Source: JAKFDK01 sp036676195 (lineage in GTDB: Bacteria; Bacillota; Sulfobacillia; Symbiobacteriales; ZC4RG38). From it: a stretch of 64,000 bases of DNA. Positions within the stretch are counted from its first letter, which is position 1, and each line of letters begins with the position of its first letter. The translations under genes and the position numbers were made by a program. The notes under the pieces are model-generated. The model made no database searches. It was not told the origin of the DNA and worked only from the letters and a program-made list of their open reading frames with translations. This document shows, piece after piece, positions 43,438-53,797 of the stretch. The stretch covers positions 16,304-80,303 of the forward strand of contig JAKFDK010000024.1 in the NCBI GenBank assembly GCA_036676195.1, given 5' to 3'.

Positions 43438-44865
43438 TCAGACGGGGGGGGCGTCGGTACCCCATTTCTCACGATAGCGCCGGTGATTGGCCCGCGCCCA
43501 TTCGCCGTGATTGCGGGGCACCCGGCTGCGCGTGCCCAGGCCGGGATGGTACACATAGGCCGAGTGGGTGATCCCCACCCGGTAGCCGGCCCGGATCAGG
43601 ACCTGGTTATGGTCCCAGTCCTCGTACCCAGCGCGGCCGAGGTAGCCCTCGTCCAGCCAGCCGGTCTGGGCAACGGTGGCCCGGTGCATGACCCAGGGAA
43701 AACCGTTGGCAGGCTCAAAGTGGTGCGGCCCCGGACCGGTGAAGACCGGCCAGCCCCGCTGCACCCATTCCCCGGCATCCACCACATTGCAGGGCACCAC
43801 CTTGCCCACACTGGGGTGGTCGGCCACAAAGGCAGCCAGCCCCTGCAGCCAGTCGGGCGCAAACGCCATATCCGGGTGAATCCAGGCCAGCAAGGCAACA
43901 CGCTCATCGGCCAGCAGGTGACGCAGGCCGGCATTCAGGGCGGCGGACACGGAATGATCGGCGCTGAGCCGGAGCGTTTCTACCCCCAGCTCAGCCAGAG
44001 CATCGATGGTGCCGTCGGTTGAGCCGGCATCAACCGCCACCAGGCGGTACTCCCCGTCGGTGGCAGCCTGCAGGCTGCGCAGGCAGTCGCCGACCAGATG
44101 GCGGTCATTATGGGTGGTCAGCACAATGCCGGTGAGCGGTGCAAACGGGCGCGGTTCCACCGCGGCCACGTATTCCCGGATCACCGGCGGGTGTTCACGG
44201 GTAAACCGGTGGACCGGTCGGTCGTCCAGGACATGGTCGGCGTCCAGGTTACGGTATATGTCCGGCCGACCTTCCAGTTCAGCGTAGAATTGCCACCGGC
44301 GGAAAACGTCCCGCTGCGGCTTGGCGTAGCCATAGTGGGCGAGCATGAGGCCGGAGTCCAGCACCTGATGGCCAAACCCGCGCGGCGTTTCATGGACTGC
44401 ACCCTGAAAGTGCACGCCAGGACGGTTGCGGAACAGGAACATGCGGCGGTAAATCGGTTCGTGATCAAAGTCATTCTGGGTCTGCCAGAAGCCGCGCATG
44501 AAGTGGAACATCCAGGCCGTGTAGGCATCGGCACGGGGATTGGCCAGCAGTTCCGGTAGAAACAGGGCCAGGTCCGGGTAATAGACCTCGTCGGCGTCTA
44601 CCAGCAGCAGCCAGTCACCGGTAGCCAGCGAAATGGAGAGGTTGCGCATGACCGAGAAATCGCGCACAGGACACGTGGCCAGTTTTACCTGCGGAAACGA
44701 CCGGGCAATCTCCACCGTGCGGTCGGTGGAACTGTTATCCACCACCACAACCTCGTCGACGGCCGGTGCAATGGCCCGAAGCGAATAGGGCAGAAACTCC
44801 TGCTCGTTCTTTACCACGTAAATGGCGCTCACCCGGGGGCGCTCAGACCCCTCCACCGGCGCCAC
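43438..44865 (-). CDS. Double-GT2 glycosyltransferase
   Basis: 475 residues with two GT2 domains. The first: SAIYVVKNEQEFLPYSL, EVVVVDNSSTDRTVEIA, LLLVDADEVYYPDL and FLFRNRPGVHFQGAVHE. The second from about residue 245: LTTHNDRHLVGDCLRSL, VAVDAGSTDGTIDAL, WIHPDMAFAPDWL, GYEDWDHNQVLIRAG. A bifunctional transferase adding two residues is a reasonable model. The next gene downstream, at 42046, is its paralogue, 21 bases away. Confidence 0.85.
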   Translation of the reverse strand: MAPVEGSERPRVSAIYVVKNEQEFLPYSLRAIAPAVDEVVVVDNSSTDRTVEIARSFPQVKLATCPVRDFSVMRNLSISLATGDWLLLVDADEVYYPDLALFLPELLANPRADAYTAWMFHFMRGFWQTQNDFDHEPIYRRMFLFRNRPGVHFQGAVHETPRGFGHQVLDSGLMLAHYGYAKPQRDVFRRWQFYAELEGRPDIYRNLDADHVLDDRPVHRFTREHPPVIREYVAAVEPRPFAPLTGIVLTTHNDRHLVGDCLRSLQAATDGEYRLVAVDAGSTDGTIDALAELGVETLRLSADHSVSAALNAGLRHLLADERVALLAWIHPDMAFAPDWLQGLAAFVADHPSVGKVVPCNVVDAGEWVQRGWPVFTGPGPHHFEPANGFPWVMHRATVAQTGWLDEGYLGRAGYEDWDHNQVLIRAGYRVGITHSAYVYHPGLGTRSRVPRNHGEWARANHRRYREKWGTDAPPV

Positions 44866-44950
44866 CTCCCTGTGGTTGCCTCAACGTATATTATGTTTAC
44901 CCTTACACCCTGGTTAACCAGGGTGCACCCCGCCGCCGGCGGGGGCAGGT

Positions 44951-47248
<2,298 letters not shown>

Positions 47249-47953
47249 CTAGCCGACCTCCCGTTCGGAAACCACCTTCTGTAGTAAATCCCGCAGTTCC
47301 CGGAATTCAGACTGCATGGTGCTCACCGCCGCCCGCAGGTCGTCGTCTGCCCCGCCCATGATGTTGTGCCGCTCCTCGTGCACGGTCTCCCGCGCCTCGG
47401 CAAAAATGTCTTCTACATCTTCCCGCGCCCGAGCCACGGCCGACAGTGTCTGATCGGCCAGTTGAATCACGCCGGCTGCCGCCCGTACAGCCAGGGGCCG
47501 CAGGGTCGGACGCACCACCGGCCACAGCATGGCCGTGGCATAGGCCGCTCCGGCACCGAACAGAAATTGGCGCACGTGGGGCCGCTGCAGGAATTCACGC
47601 ACCCCGTACATCATGCTGCCGCGCCGCCCGGCCATCGCCTCGTAGTAGTCGTCATCGTATTCGTACCGGTCGCCCCGGTTCCGCCGGCCCCTGTACGCCG
47701 CCGAACCATACCCCCGCTCAGTCCGGTACCCATCATTGGAATCCTCACGGCGACCGTCGCCGGCATACGCGCGCCGACCGCCGCCGGAATATCCGCGGTA
47801 ATCCCCGCGGTCACTCTCCCGGTAACCTTCCCGCTGCTCTTCCTGCCGTTCTTCCCGCCGTTCTCCCCGCTCTTCCTGCAGCTCTTCCCGACGGTTCTCC
47901 GGTTCAACTCGCTCAGCCCTGCGGGTTTCGTCCATTTCCGGCTGGTAACCCAT
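47249..47953 (-). CDS. Arg-rich protein with hydrophobic segment (DUF5132-like)
   Basis: 234 residues from the ATG at 47953 (AAAGGGGG seven bases upstream). Residues 1-120 are extremely charged (runs of Glu and Arg, then Gly/Tyr/Asp/Arg) and probably disordered. Residues about 128-160 (FLFGAGAAYATAMLWPVVR) form a hydrophobic helix with small-residue spacing. The rest is an amphipathic helix (AREDVEDIFAEARETVHEER) and a coiled coil. The C-terminal half resembles DUF5132 proteins found beside metal ATPases. It ends one base before the ATPase starts. A scaffold or membrane-shaping role is inference. Confidence 0.6.
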   Translation of the reverse strand: MGYQPEMDETRRAERVEPENRREELQEERGERREERQEEQREGYRESDRGDYRGYSGGGRRAYAGDGRREDSNDGYRTERGYGSAAYRGRRNRGDRYEYDDDYYEAMAGRRGSMMYGVREFLQRPHVRQFLFGAGAAYATAMLWPVVRPTLRPLAVRAAAGVIQLADQTLSAVARAREDVEDIFAEARETVHEERHNIMGGADDDLRAAVSTMQSEFRELRDLLQKVVSEREVG

Positions 47954-48064
47954 GGCAAGTCCCCCTTTCAAACACGTAGACCCCTGCAACCGGGTGTTCA
48001 CAGAAGAACTCCCGTTACAGAGGTCTAGTATCTCCAGTTCCGGTAAATCTAGACACAGGAGGTA

Positions 48065-48739
48065 TCAGGATCGACCATACACAGCCGCCATCACCGCTTC
48101 TTCCAGGGAGTTCTGCAGCCGGAGCGCCCAGACTGTTACCAGTCCCTGCAATTGCGCGGCAACCTCGTCTGCTGCGCGGCGGGCAGCAGCGGCTGCATCC
48201 AGTCCGGCCGGCTGCAGAGCCAGTTGTGTCCAGGTCAGACGCTGCAGAGCCGGCTTACAGGCCTTGCGCAGCGGCGCCGGCCACTGACTGGGCCACAGGG
48301 TGCCGACGGCCTTCTGCCAGTACCGGTCGGCCAGTTGCTGCCCCCGAGCTGCCACCAGCAGCGTCAGCCGGCGCTCCGACACGGCTGCCATCACCCCGGC
48401 TGCCAATTCGCGGGGGGCAGGTGGCACCTGCCAGTTCAAACAGCCACGGCGGCGGCCCACCGACACGGCCGCTTCAGCCTGCCGCCGGAGGGTCGCCAGC
48501 ATCGTCTGGTCGGTACCCGGGCCAAACAGCCGGTCAGCGAGGCGAGCCGCATTCCAGCGGCTGTCCACCAGCAGTTCCAGGGCCAGGGCCGGCAGACCGG
48601 CGCTGACGGGCACCATGGCAGTCTGAACCGCAACGCGCACCACACCCAGGGCATATTCCACCAACGCTGCACACCGGGCTTCCAGATCTGCCTGATGTTC
48701 TGTTTCGTCTATTGCAGTGGCGAGTGCAAGAACAGGCAC
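48065..48739 (-). CDS. Hypothetical helical protein, first gene after the Fur box
   Basis: 224 residues from a GTG at 48739 (AAGGTG 11 bases upstream). Ala/Leu/Arg-rich, predicted mostly helical, with no clear membrane helix or family signature. A 26-codon reading frame (ATG at about 48786, with an AGGAG site) runs through the Fur box and overlaps this start, so a leader peptide or a shifted N-terminus is possible. 112 bases separate it from the Arg-rich gene. No function proposed. Confidence 0.55.
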   Translation of the reverse strand: MPVLALATAIDETEHQADLEARCAALVEYALGVVRVAVQTAMVPVSAGLPALALELLVDSRWNAARLADRLFGPGTDQTMLATLRRQAEAAVSVGRRRGCLNWQVPPAPRELAAGVMAAVSERRLTLLVAARGQQLADRYWQKAVGTLWPSQWPAPLRKACKPALQRLTWTQLALQPAGLDAAAAARRAADEVAAQLQGLVTVWALRLQNSLEEAVMAAVYGRS

Positions 48740-48763
48740 GGGATGATCAGCACCTTGGTCAAA

Positions 48764-48782
48764 TGATGTTGATAATCATTTT
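48764..48782 (-). promoter_or_regulatory. Fur box
   Basis: GATGTTGATAATCATTTTC matches the 19-bp Fur consensus GATAATGATAATCATTATC at 16 of 19 positions. Its core TGATAAT-C-ATTTTCA fits the 7-1-7 palindrome with a single mismatch. In such GC-rich DNA a chance match is unlikely. It lies 25 bases upstream of the start at 48739. Confidence 0.7.
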
Positions 48783-48844
48783 CAACCATGACGTCTGATC
48801 TCCTGCCAAATCTAAACGATTAAGCTTGAAAAGTAGTGCCGCAC

Positions 48845-48879
48845 CGAAGGGCGCCTCCTGTACAGGATAGCGCCCTTCG
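48845..48879 (-). terminator. Terminator of the GT4 gene at 48885
   Basis: CGAAGGGCGC pairs with GCGCCCTTCG around a 15-base loop containing an inner TCCTGTACAGGA palindrome. It immediately follows the reverse-strand stop at 48885 and separates it from the Fur-box unit. Confidence 0.65.
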
Positions 48880-48884
48880 CAGTC

Positions 48885-50030
48885 TCAGCATACCTCGGTC
48901 AGGGCCGTCTCGAGGCTGGTGTAGGCGTGTTCCCACTGCCAGTGGTCTACCATGTCCTGGCGGGCCTGTGCCCCCTTGTTCCGGGCCTCGTCCCGGTGGG
49001 TAAAGACATGGCGCAGCAGGAAGCGCAGGTGGTCGGTACTGGGCTGGGCCCACTGCTGACCTGTGCCGTACATGGGGTGATCGTTGCCGTGGATCGGGCC
49101 GATGGCCTCAATGCCGATCAAGTACGCGTTTTCGCTGTTCATAAACATGCGGTTTCCGCCCCAGCCGGTGCCAATGGTGGGCAGCCCGGTGGCCATGGCC
49201 TCGCAATAGGGAAACCCCCACCCTTCCCCCCGCGACGGCAGCACAAAGGCGTCGGCAGCAGTATAAAGCCGGGGGACTTCACAGTCAGGCATAAACCCGT
49301 CCACCAGGAGCACCGGCGGCAGGTGGGCCGGGTCCAGGCGGAGGTCGTCAGTAATGAACGCCCGCATCTGCGCCCGGATATCATTCCCAGGGGCGGAATA
49401 CACACTGACCTTCAGGATCAGGGCGACATCTTCATCTGGTTGAAACTCGGTCAGAAAAGCACGAAGCAGTACGTCCCAGCCCTTGCGTCGGTTCCAGTCG
49501 AATACCGAGAGAAAGTTAAAGCCGCGCCGCCCGGCGATGGGCAGGGGGTCCAGTCCCGGTCGGAAGCGCTGGGTGTCCACCCCGTCCGGTACCACCCGGA
49601 GTTTCTCCCGCTGCACGCCGGCGTCGGCAAACGTCTCCAGGTTGAAGCGGCTCGGTACCCACACCCGGTCCATATGGTTGCACAGCTCGGCCCACCTGGG
49701 CGGCAGGCCAATGGTTTCACACATGGTCCGGGCAACCCGCCGGCGCACCCGCTGGCGGGTATCAAACATGATCGGCGGCACATGATGAATTTCCACCGTT
49801 CGGTTCGGCTGAATCCGGGTACCCATCAGGTGCCGGAACCGGCCCCGCTCACCGGGGGTCAGAATCCCGTGCTGGTCGTCACCCTCCAGATGGGGAACCA
49901 ACTTGAGGGTATAGCCCTGTCCGGACAAGAATTCAACGAAGCGCCTGGCTTCATTTCCATATCCGGTAGGATTGAACACCACACCGTAGTACAGAATATC
50001 CGGTCGCCCCACCGGTGCCGAACGGCCCAT
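48885..50030 (-). CDS. GT4-family glycosyltransferase (paralogue C)
   Basis: 381 residues from the ATG at 50030, with GGGAGGG upstream; the ORF extends 100 codons back without support. Features: YYGVVFNPTGYGNEARRFVE, WVPSRFNLETFADAG, PDGVDTQRFRPG, FNFLSVFDWNRRKGWD, VLPSRGEGWGFPYCEAMATG. It belongs to the same paralogue group as 37638, 38774 and 59079 and is closest to 59079, sharing the NPTGYG start. Divergent from the GT4 gene at 50175. Confidence 0.85.
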   Translation of the reverse strand: MGRSAPVGRPDILYYGVVFNPTGYGNEARRFVEFLSGQGYTLKLVPHLEGDDQHGILTPGERGRFRHLMGTRIQPNRTVEIHHVPPIMFDTRQRVRRRVARTMCETIGLPPRWAELCNHMDRVWVPSRFNLETFADAGVQREKLRVVPDGVDTQRFRPGLDPLPIAGRRGFNFLSVFDWNRRKGWDVLLRAFLTEFQPDEDVALILKVSVYSAPGNDIRAQMRAFITDDLRLDPAHLPPVLLVDGFMPDCEVPRLYTAADAFVLPSRGEGWGFPYCEAMATGLPTIGTGWGGNRMFMNSENAYLIGIEAIGPIHGNDHPMYGTGQQWAQPSTDHLRFLLRHVFTHRDEARNKGAQARQDMVDHWQWEHAYTSLETALTEVC

Positions 50031-50174
50031 GGTGTCTCCCTCCCTGGCCCCCGCTGCTTCACCATTTGCCATTCTATTCAGGGGCACTTTGCCCGGAACG
50101 CCGCCCGGTCCGTTCTCTCTGCACACGCTGCCCATATGATGAAGGAAGCCTGCGCATGCAGGAGGGAGCACAGG

Positions 50175-51209
50175 GTGCATCTGTGTATGGTCTGCAAGAC
50201 CTGGGGAAACACCTGCGGCATCGCTGAGCATACCCGGGAGTTGGTGCAGGCGCTGTCTCAGCACCAGGTAACCGCCGATGTGGTCACCCATCTGAACCGG
50301 CGGCCGGCCGGGTACGCCGCGGTGCATTTGCAGCACGAATACAGCCTACATTCCTTCGATGAGGTCCACGCCATGGCCCGCCAGGCCGCCGCCGCCCGTG
50401 TACCCTTGCTGGTCACACTCCACTCCGTATCGCCTGATGCCTGGGTGAAACCGCATCACCAGCGGCTGGCGGCCCATGCCCACTTGATTGTGCAGACGGT
50501 AGAGGCATACAACCACCTGATCGCCGATGGAGTTCCTGCACACCGGCTGACCCTGATTCCCCAGGGTTGCCCGCAGTATCCGGGAACATTGCCACCCAGA
50601 GCACAGATCCGCCGGGCGCACGGCCTCCCGGCCGACCGATTCATTGTCGGGTATTTCGGATTTCTGGGCCGGCACAAGGGCCTGGACTCCCTGTGCCGGG
50701 CTGTTTTGTCTTTACCGTGGGCCACCGGTCTGCTGCGCACGCCCCAGCATTTTTTGGCCGGTGCCATGAGCCCGGCTGAACTGTACCAGACACTCGGGGT
50801 CCAGGCCGTGCCCACAGAACCAACCGTATGGCAGAACCTGTTGTTTTACCACCAGCCCCTGCCCACGGCCGAGATCCTGGAGTGGATGCATGCGACCGAT
50901 ATCAACGTGCTGCCCTACGATGACGGACCCGTTTATGCCAGTTCCGCCTCGGCGCGGTTACTGCTGGCCACGGGGCGCCCACTCATGACCACCCGCACCA
51001 CCTGGTTTTCCGATCTGGCTGCCGTGGCCGTGCAGATTCCGGCGACTGACCGCGCCGAGGGCATTCGGCAGGAGTTGGAGCGGCTGCATGCCAACCCCGA
51101 CCGCATGGACGATCTGACCCGGCGCGCCCGCCAGTTTGCCCATTGGCACGCCTGGCCTCAGATTGCCACGCACTACGCCGCCCTGTACACCGCTGTGCGT
51201 GGAAGTTAG
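50175..51209 (+). CDS. GT4-family glycosyltransferase, distinct type
   Basis: 344 residues from a GTG at 50175 with GGAGGGAG nine bases upstream; a much longer ORF here is not supported because it runs through the divergent gene. Features: MVCKTWGNTCGIAEHTRELV at the N-terminus, LVTLHSVSPDAW, IPQGCPQYPG, GYFGFLGRHKGLDSL and INVLPYDDGPVYASSASARLLLATGRP. The C-terminal nucleotide site differs from the paralogue group (SSASARLLLATG in place of GEGWG...EAMACG). Confidence 0.8.
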   Translation: MHLCMVCKTWGNTCGIAEHTRELVQALSQHQVTADVVTHLNRRPAGYAAVHLQHEYSLHSFDEVHAMARQAAAARVPLLVTLHSVSPDAWVKPHHQRLAAHAHLIVQTVEAYNHLIADGVPAHRLTLIPQGCPQYPGTLPPRAQIRRAHGLPADRFIVGYFGFLGRHKGLDSLCRAVLSLPWATGLLRTPQHFLAGAMSPAELYQTLGVQAVPTEPTVWQNLLFYHQPLPTAEILEWMHATDINVLPYDDGPVYASSASARLLLATGRPLMTTRTTWFSDLAAVAVQIPATDRAEGIRQELERLHANPDRMDDLTRRARQFAHWHAWPQIATHYAALYTAVRGS

Positions 51210-51230
51210 AGAGCGGGCCCATTCCGAACA

Positions 51231-51261
51231 GCGCCCCTTTCCCGTGAAGGGAAAGGGGCGC
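51231..51261 (+). terminator. Hairpin after the GT4 gene
   Basis: GCGCCCCTTTCCC pairs perfectly with GGGAAAGGGGCGC around a 4-base loop, 21 bases after the stop at 51209. No U-run follows. Confidence 0.6.
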
Positions 51262-51285
51262 CGACGGCTTCCGGGCGGCTAAAAA

Positions 51286-51320
51286 CGCAAAGGGTTCGCC
51301 CGGGGGGCAAACCCTTTGCG
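51286..51320 (-). terminator. Rho-independent terminator of the Cys-rich gene
   Basis: CGCAAAGGGTT pairs with AACCCTTTGCG (GCC/GGC adds to the stem) and, on the reverse strand, is followed by TTTTT. It lies about 33 bases after the reverse-strand stop at 51353. Confidence 0.8.
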
Positions 51321-51352
51321 CGGCACCGATGGTGACCCAAGTTAGCCGGACA

Positions 51353-51847
51353 TCAGCACTTGTCGCCGTGCTGGTGCCTGGGGCAGCGCACATCGACCAG
51401 GCAGCATGTTTCCAAACTGGTCCGAGCCCTTACAACCACCTTGGCATGCCGGCGTTTACCTGTATGGCGGTCGCGCTCTACCACCAGCTGGGCATGGCAG
51501 GAACCCCTGGGGGCGCAGCAGTTGCAGGCCAGAACCTTTTCACTCTCGCCCACGCACGGATTCTCAAAGCAGAAATTGGCCGGGATGCGGCAGGCCCCAT
51601 ACCGGCAGCTGGAGCCATCAAACCACACATACTGCACAAGAATGGTACCGGGTACGAATATCTCTTCAGTGCCGCAACGTACGGCACGGTTGTGAATGAA
51701 TTCGCACCCGGTCACGCACAGGGTCCACTCCGGCACTTGGCATTCGAAGGTGTCCTCACCGGAGACTGTCTTCCGGCAGTAAACACCCTCCAGACAGTCA
51801 CACGAGAGGCCCTTGCACGGGGTTTTCCTCCGATCGGAGTCGCCCAC
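51353..51847 (-). CDS. Cys-rich protein beside gvpA
   Basis: 164 residues with about 20 cysteines (CKGLSCDCLEGVYCRK, CVTGCEFIHNRAVRC, CRYGACRIPANFCFENPC, CNCCAPRGSC, CCLVDVRCPRHQ). The GTG at 51847 has a perfect AAGGAGGT nine bases upstream. No signal peptide. Paired cysteines of this density point to a disulfide-linked structure, such as a spore-coat layer, or a metal-binding protein. No family recognised. It is divergent from gvpA across 188 bases. Confidence 0.65.
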   Translation of the reverse strand: MGDSDRRKTPCKGLSCDCLEGVYCRKTVSGEDTFECQVPEWTLCVTGCEFIHNRAVRCGTEEIFVPGTILVQYVWFDGSSCRYGACRIPANFCFENPCVGESEKVLACNCCAPRGSCHAQLVVERDRHTGKRRHAKVVVRARTSLETCCLVDVRCPRHQHGDKC

Positions 51848-51874
51848 GGAGACACACCTCCTTTTTCGAGGCGC

Positions 51875-51887
51875 ATTATAGGTTATG
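51875..51887 (-). promoter_or_regulatory. Possible -10 element of the Cys-rich gene
   Basis: On the reverse strand CATAACCTATAAT contains both a sigma-K-type -10 (CATANNNTA) and TATAAT. No matching -35 is visible at the right distance, so the assignment is weak. Confidence 0.25.
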
Positions 51888-52035
51888 CACTAAAATGATG
51901 CGATGGAACCGAATAGTTCGCTCTCGGGCACCGCACCACCCCATGTAACGACGAATAGAGTGTTAGGGGCAAGACACCCGGGGGAAAGCACCCCGGAACC
52001 GCCCGTAAAGTTGACCGGGGGAAGGGTGGCAAGAC

Positions 52036-52233
52036 GTGATTAAGAAGTCCATCGATGCCTCCAGCCTTGCTGAAGTGCTCGATCGCGTGCTTGACAAAGG
52101 TATCGTGATCGACCTGTGGGCCCGCGTATCCCTCGTAGGCATCGAACTGCTGGCAGTCGAAGCGCGGGTCGTTATCGCCAGTGTCGAAACGTGGCTCACT
52201 TACGCCCGCGCCGTCAGCCTCGCCAGCTGCTAA
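52036..52233 (+). CDS. gvpA: GvpA, major gas-vesicle shell protein
   Basis: 65 residues from a GTG at 52036. The canonical GvpA core is present: SSLAEVLDRVLDKGIVIDLW, ARVSLVGIELLAVEARVVIA and SVETWLTYA. The amphipathic helix-beta hairpin-helix stacks into the ribs of the hollow protein shell that gives buoyancy. The usual C-terminal tail is short. It is separated from the accessory genes by a strong terminator, so it can be made in excess, as in other gas-vesicle clusters. Confidence 0.97.
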   Translation: MIKKSIDASSLAEVLDRVLDKGIVIDLWARVSLVGIELLAVEARVVIASVETWLTYARAVSLASC

Positions 52234-52251
52234 GTACACGGAAGGGCGCAG

Positions 52252-52289
52252 AAAGCCGGAGTGCCAACGCGGGTTGCCTCCGGCTTTTT
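52252..52289 (+). terminator. Terminator between gvpA and the accessory genes
   Basis: AAAGCCGGAG pairs perfectly with CTCCGGCTTT across a 16-base loop and runs into TTTTT. A textbook intrinsic terminator, probably leaky, that sets gvpA level above the downstream genes. Confidence 0.88.
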
Positions 52290-52348
52290 GCTCCCGCGGG
52301 GAGGAGATCGCGCTGATACCACGATCCACACCTTCCAGCGCTCCGACC

Positions 52349-52501
52349 ATGCGCAAGGGTTACCTGCTCCAGTCCCTGCGCGCCCAGCAGATGCACCTGA
52401 GCATTTGCCTGCGCCACATGAACCTGCGCCGGGCGGAACTGGAAGAAAGACTGGCCCGAGTACAGGAGCAACTGTCTGCCCTTGAGGACGAGCGGGCGTG
52501 A
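52349..52501 (+). CDS. Small helical protein in the gas-vesicle cluster
   Basis: 50 residues from the ATG at 52349 to a stop that overlaps the ArsA-like gene by 4 bases. A better ribosome site (GGGGAGGAG at about 52297) lies further upstream in the same frame, so translation may start earlier at a non-ATG codon. The sequence is helix-forming with heptad-like Leu spacing (LRRAELEERLARVQEQLSAL), a likely coiled coil. No known Gvp family recognised. Confidence 0.5.
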   Translation: MRKGYLLQSLRAQQMHLSICLRHMNLRRAELEERLARVQEQLSALEDERA

Positions 52502-53481
52502 CGGGTGATTTTACGCCGCTGGCGGAGGCCATGGGGCGGGCGCCCCGCTTTGTGCTCTTTGCCGGCAAGGGTGGTGTGGGCAAGACCACCTGTGCCGCCG
52601 GAGCCGCCCTGGCGTGTGCGGCCACCGGCCAGCGTACCCTGGTGTTTTCTACCGACCCGGCCCACTCCCTGGCCGACTGCCTGGGCTGTGCCGCCGGCGG
52701 CGACCCCTCACCGGTGCCGGGCCAACCGGGCCTGGACCTGATGGAGATCGACGCCGGCCGCTCGCTGGAGCAGTTCCGCGCCCGCCATGGCCCCGCACTG
52801 ACGGACCTGTTGGAAACCGTCACGTACTTAACTAAGGAAGAAGCGAGCGGGTTTGCCCAACTCGGCCTGCCGGGGATCGACGAACTGATGGGCCTGGGCC
52901 GCATCGCCGACCTGCTGGCCGAATCCCATTACCAGCGCCTGGTGTGGGATTCAGCCCCCACCGGGCACACGCTGCGGCTCCTGGCGCTGCCCGATCTCCT
53001 GGACGAATGGGTGCGCTTTTTGGCCACTCTGCAGGCCAAGCACGCCTATGTGATCGAGCGACTGGCCGGCGGCCGCCTGGGTGAGCCGGCCGGCGATCTG
53101 TTATTCCAACTCAAGCGCATGATCCGCCGCTTCCGGGCCATCCTGAGCGACCGGACCCAGACCGGTGTGCTGGTGACCACCGTGGCTGAGCCCGTCGCCG
53201 TGGCGGAAATAAAACGACTCATTGACAGTCTGGACGCCGGGTCGCTGCCCTTGCTGAGCGTTGTGGTCAACCACTGGATGGCGGATCCGGGCCAGTGTCT
53301 GCACTGCCGGACCCGGCGGGCCGCCCAGGAAACGCAAGTCCAGAGGCTGCGCTGGCTTTTTCCCCACCTGCCCCTGATCTTACTGCCGGAGCAGGCGGAG
53401 GCCATTGCCGGAACCACGGCCTTGTCAGACTTGCTGGGAACAACTGTACCCGGCCTTCATGCCGGGGGATCAGGTTCATAG
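52498..53481 (+). CDS. ArsA/GET3-type ATPase in the gas-vesicle cluster
   Basis: 327 residues, single ATPase half. The deviant Walker A FAGKGGVGKTTCAAGAAL (about residues 21-38), FSTDPAHSLADCLG (switch I), WDSAPTGHTLRLLALP (switch II) match the ArsA/GET3 family. A VVVNHWMADPGQCLHCRTRR segment matches the CxxC loop area of ArsA homologues. No ars genes are nearby. Related ATPases guide hydrophobic tail-anchored proteins, so chaperoning aggregation-prone GvpA or other gas-vesicle parts is a reasonable inference. It starts as GTGA with the small ORF. Confidence 0.88.
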   Translation: MTGDFTPLAEAMGRAPRFVLFAGKGGVGKTTCAAGAALACAATGQRTLVFSTDPAHSLADCLGCAAGGDPSPVPGQPGLDLMEIDAGRSLEQFRARHGPALTDLLETVTYLTKEEASGFAQLGLPGIDELMGLGRIADLLAESHYQRLVWDSAPTGHTLRLLALPDLLDEWVRFLATLQAKHAYVIERLAGGRLGEPAGDLLFQLKRMIRRFRAILSDRTQTGVLVTTVAEPVAVAEIKRLIDSLDAGSLPLLSVVVNHWMADPGQCLHCRTRRAAQETQVQRLRWLFPHLPLILLPEQAEAIAGTTALSDLLGTTVPGLHAGGSGS

Positions 53482-53518
53482 AATGTAGCAGACCTGCGGC
53501 GGCATTGGGGGGTTGCGG

Positions 53519-53782
53519 ATGAAAGCCAGGGAAGCCATGGCCCGGACCAGGGCGTTTTTCACCGACGAACTGGGCCTGCAGGCCACCGTGATCGGGGCGA
53601 TTGCCCACGGGGACGGCTGGCGGGTAACGGTAGAGGCCATTGTGGAGGACGAATACATGCGCCAGCGCGCACGCCGGGACCTGATTGGTACCTTTGAAGC
53701 TACCTTAAACGAGGAACTGGCGGTGACGTCTTTTGAGCGCAAGTCTGTCCGTGAGCGCGGAACACCCATGTTTTCGCAATAA
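53519..53782 (+). CDS. gvpO: GvpO, gas-vesicle accessory protein
   Basis: 87 residues from the ATG at 53519, with GGGGGG six bases upstream; a TTG at 53513 is an alternative. GDGWRVTVEAIVEDEYMRQR and LIGTFEATLNEELAVTSFER match the conserved core of GvpO. GvpO is needed for vesicle formation in haloarchaea and actinobacteria. It sits next to gvpN, the usual arrangement. Confidence 0.85.
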   Translation: MKAREAMARTRAFFTDELGLQATVIGAIAHGDGWRVTVEAIVEDEYMRQRARRDLIGTFEATLNEELAVTSFERKSVRERGTPMFSQ

Positions 53783-53797
53783 CGGGGGGTGTGGGGC

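Noticed and set aside
48927..50174. Long forward frame in front of the GT4 gene at 50175
   Set aside because: It runs antisense through the well-supported GT4 gene at 48885; a strong ribosome site marks the GTG at 50175.
52498..53481. Arsenic resistance function for the ArsA-type ATPase
   Set aside because: No arsB, arsD, arsR or arsC nearby; the gene is locked into the gas-vesicle operon.
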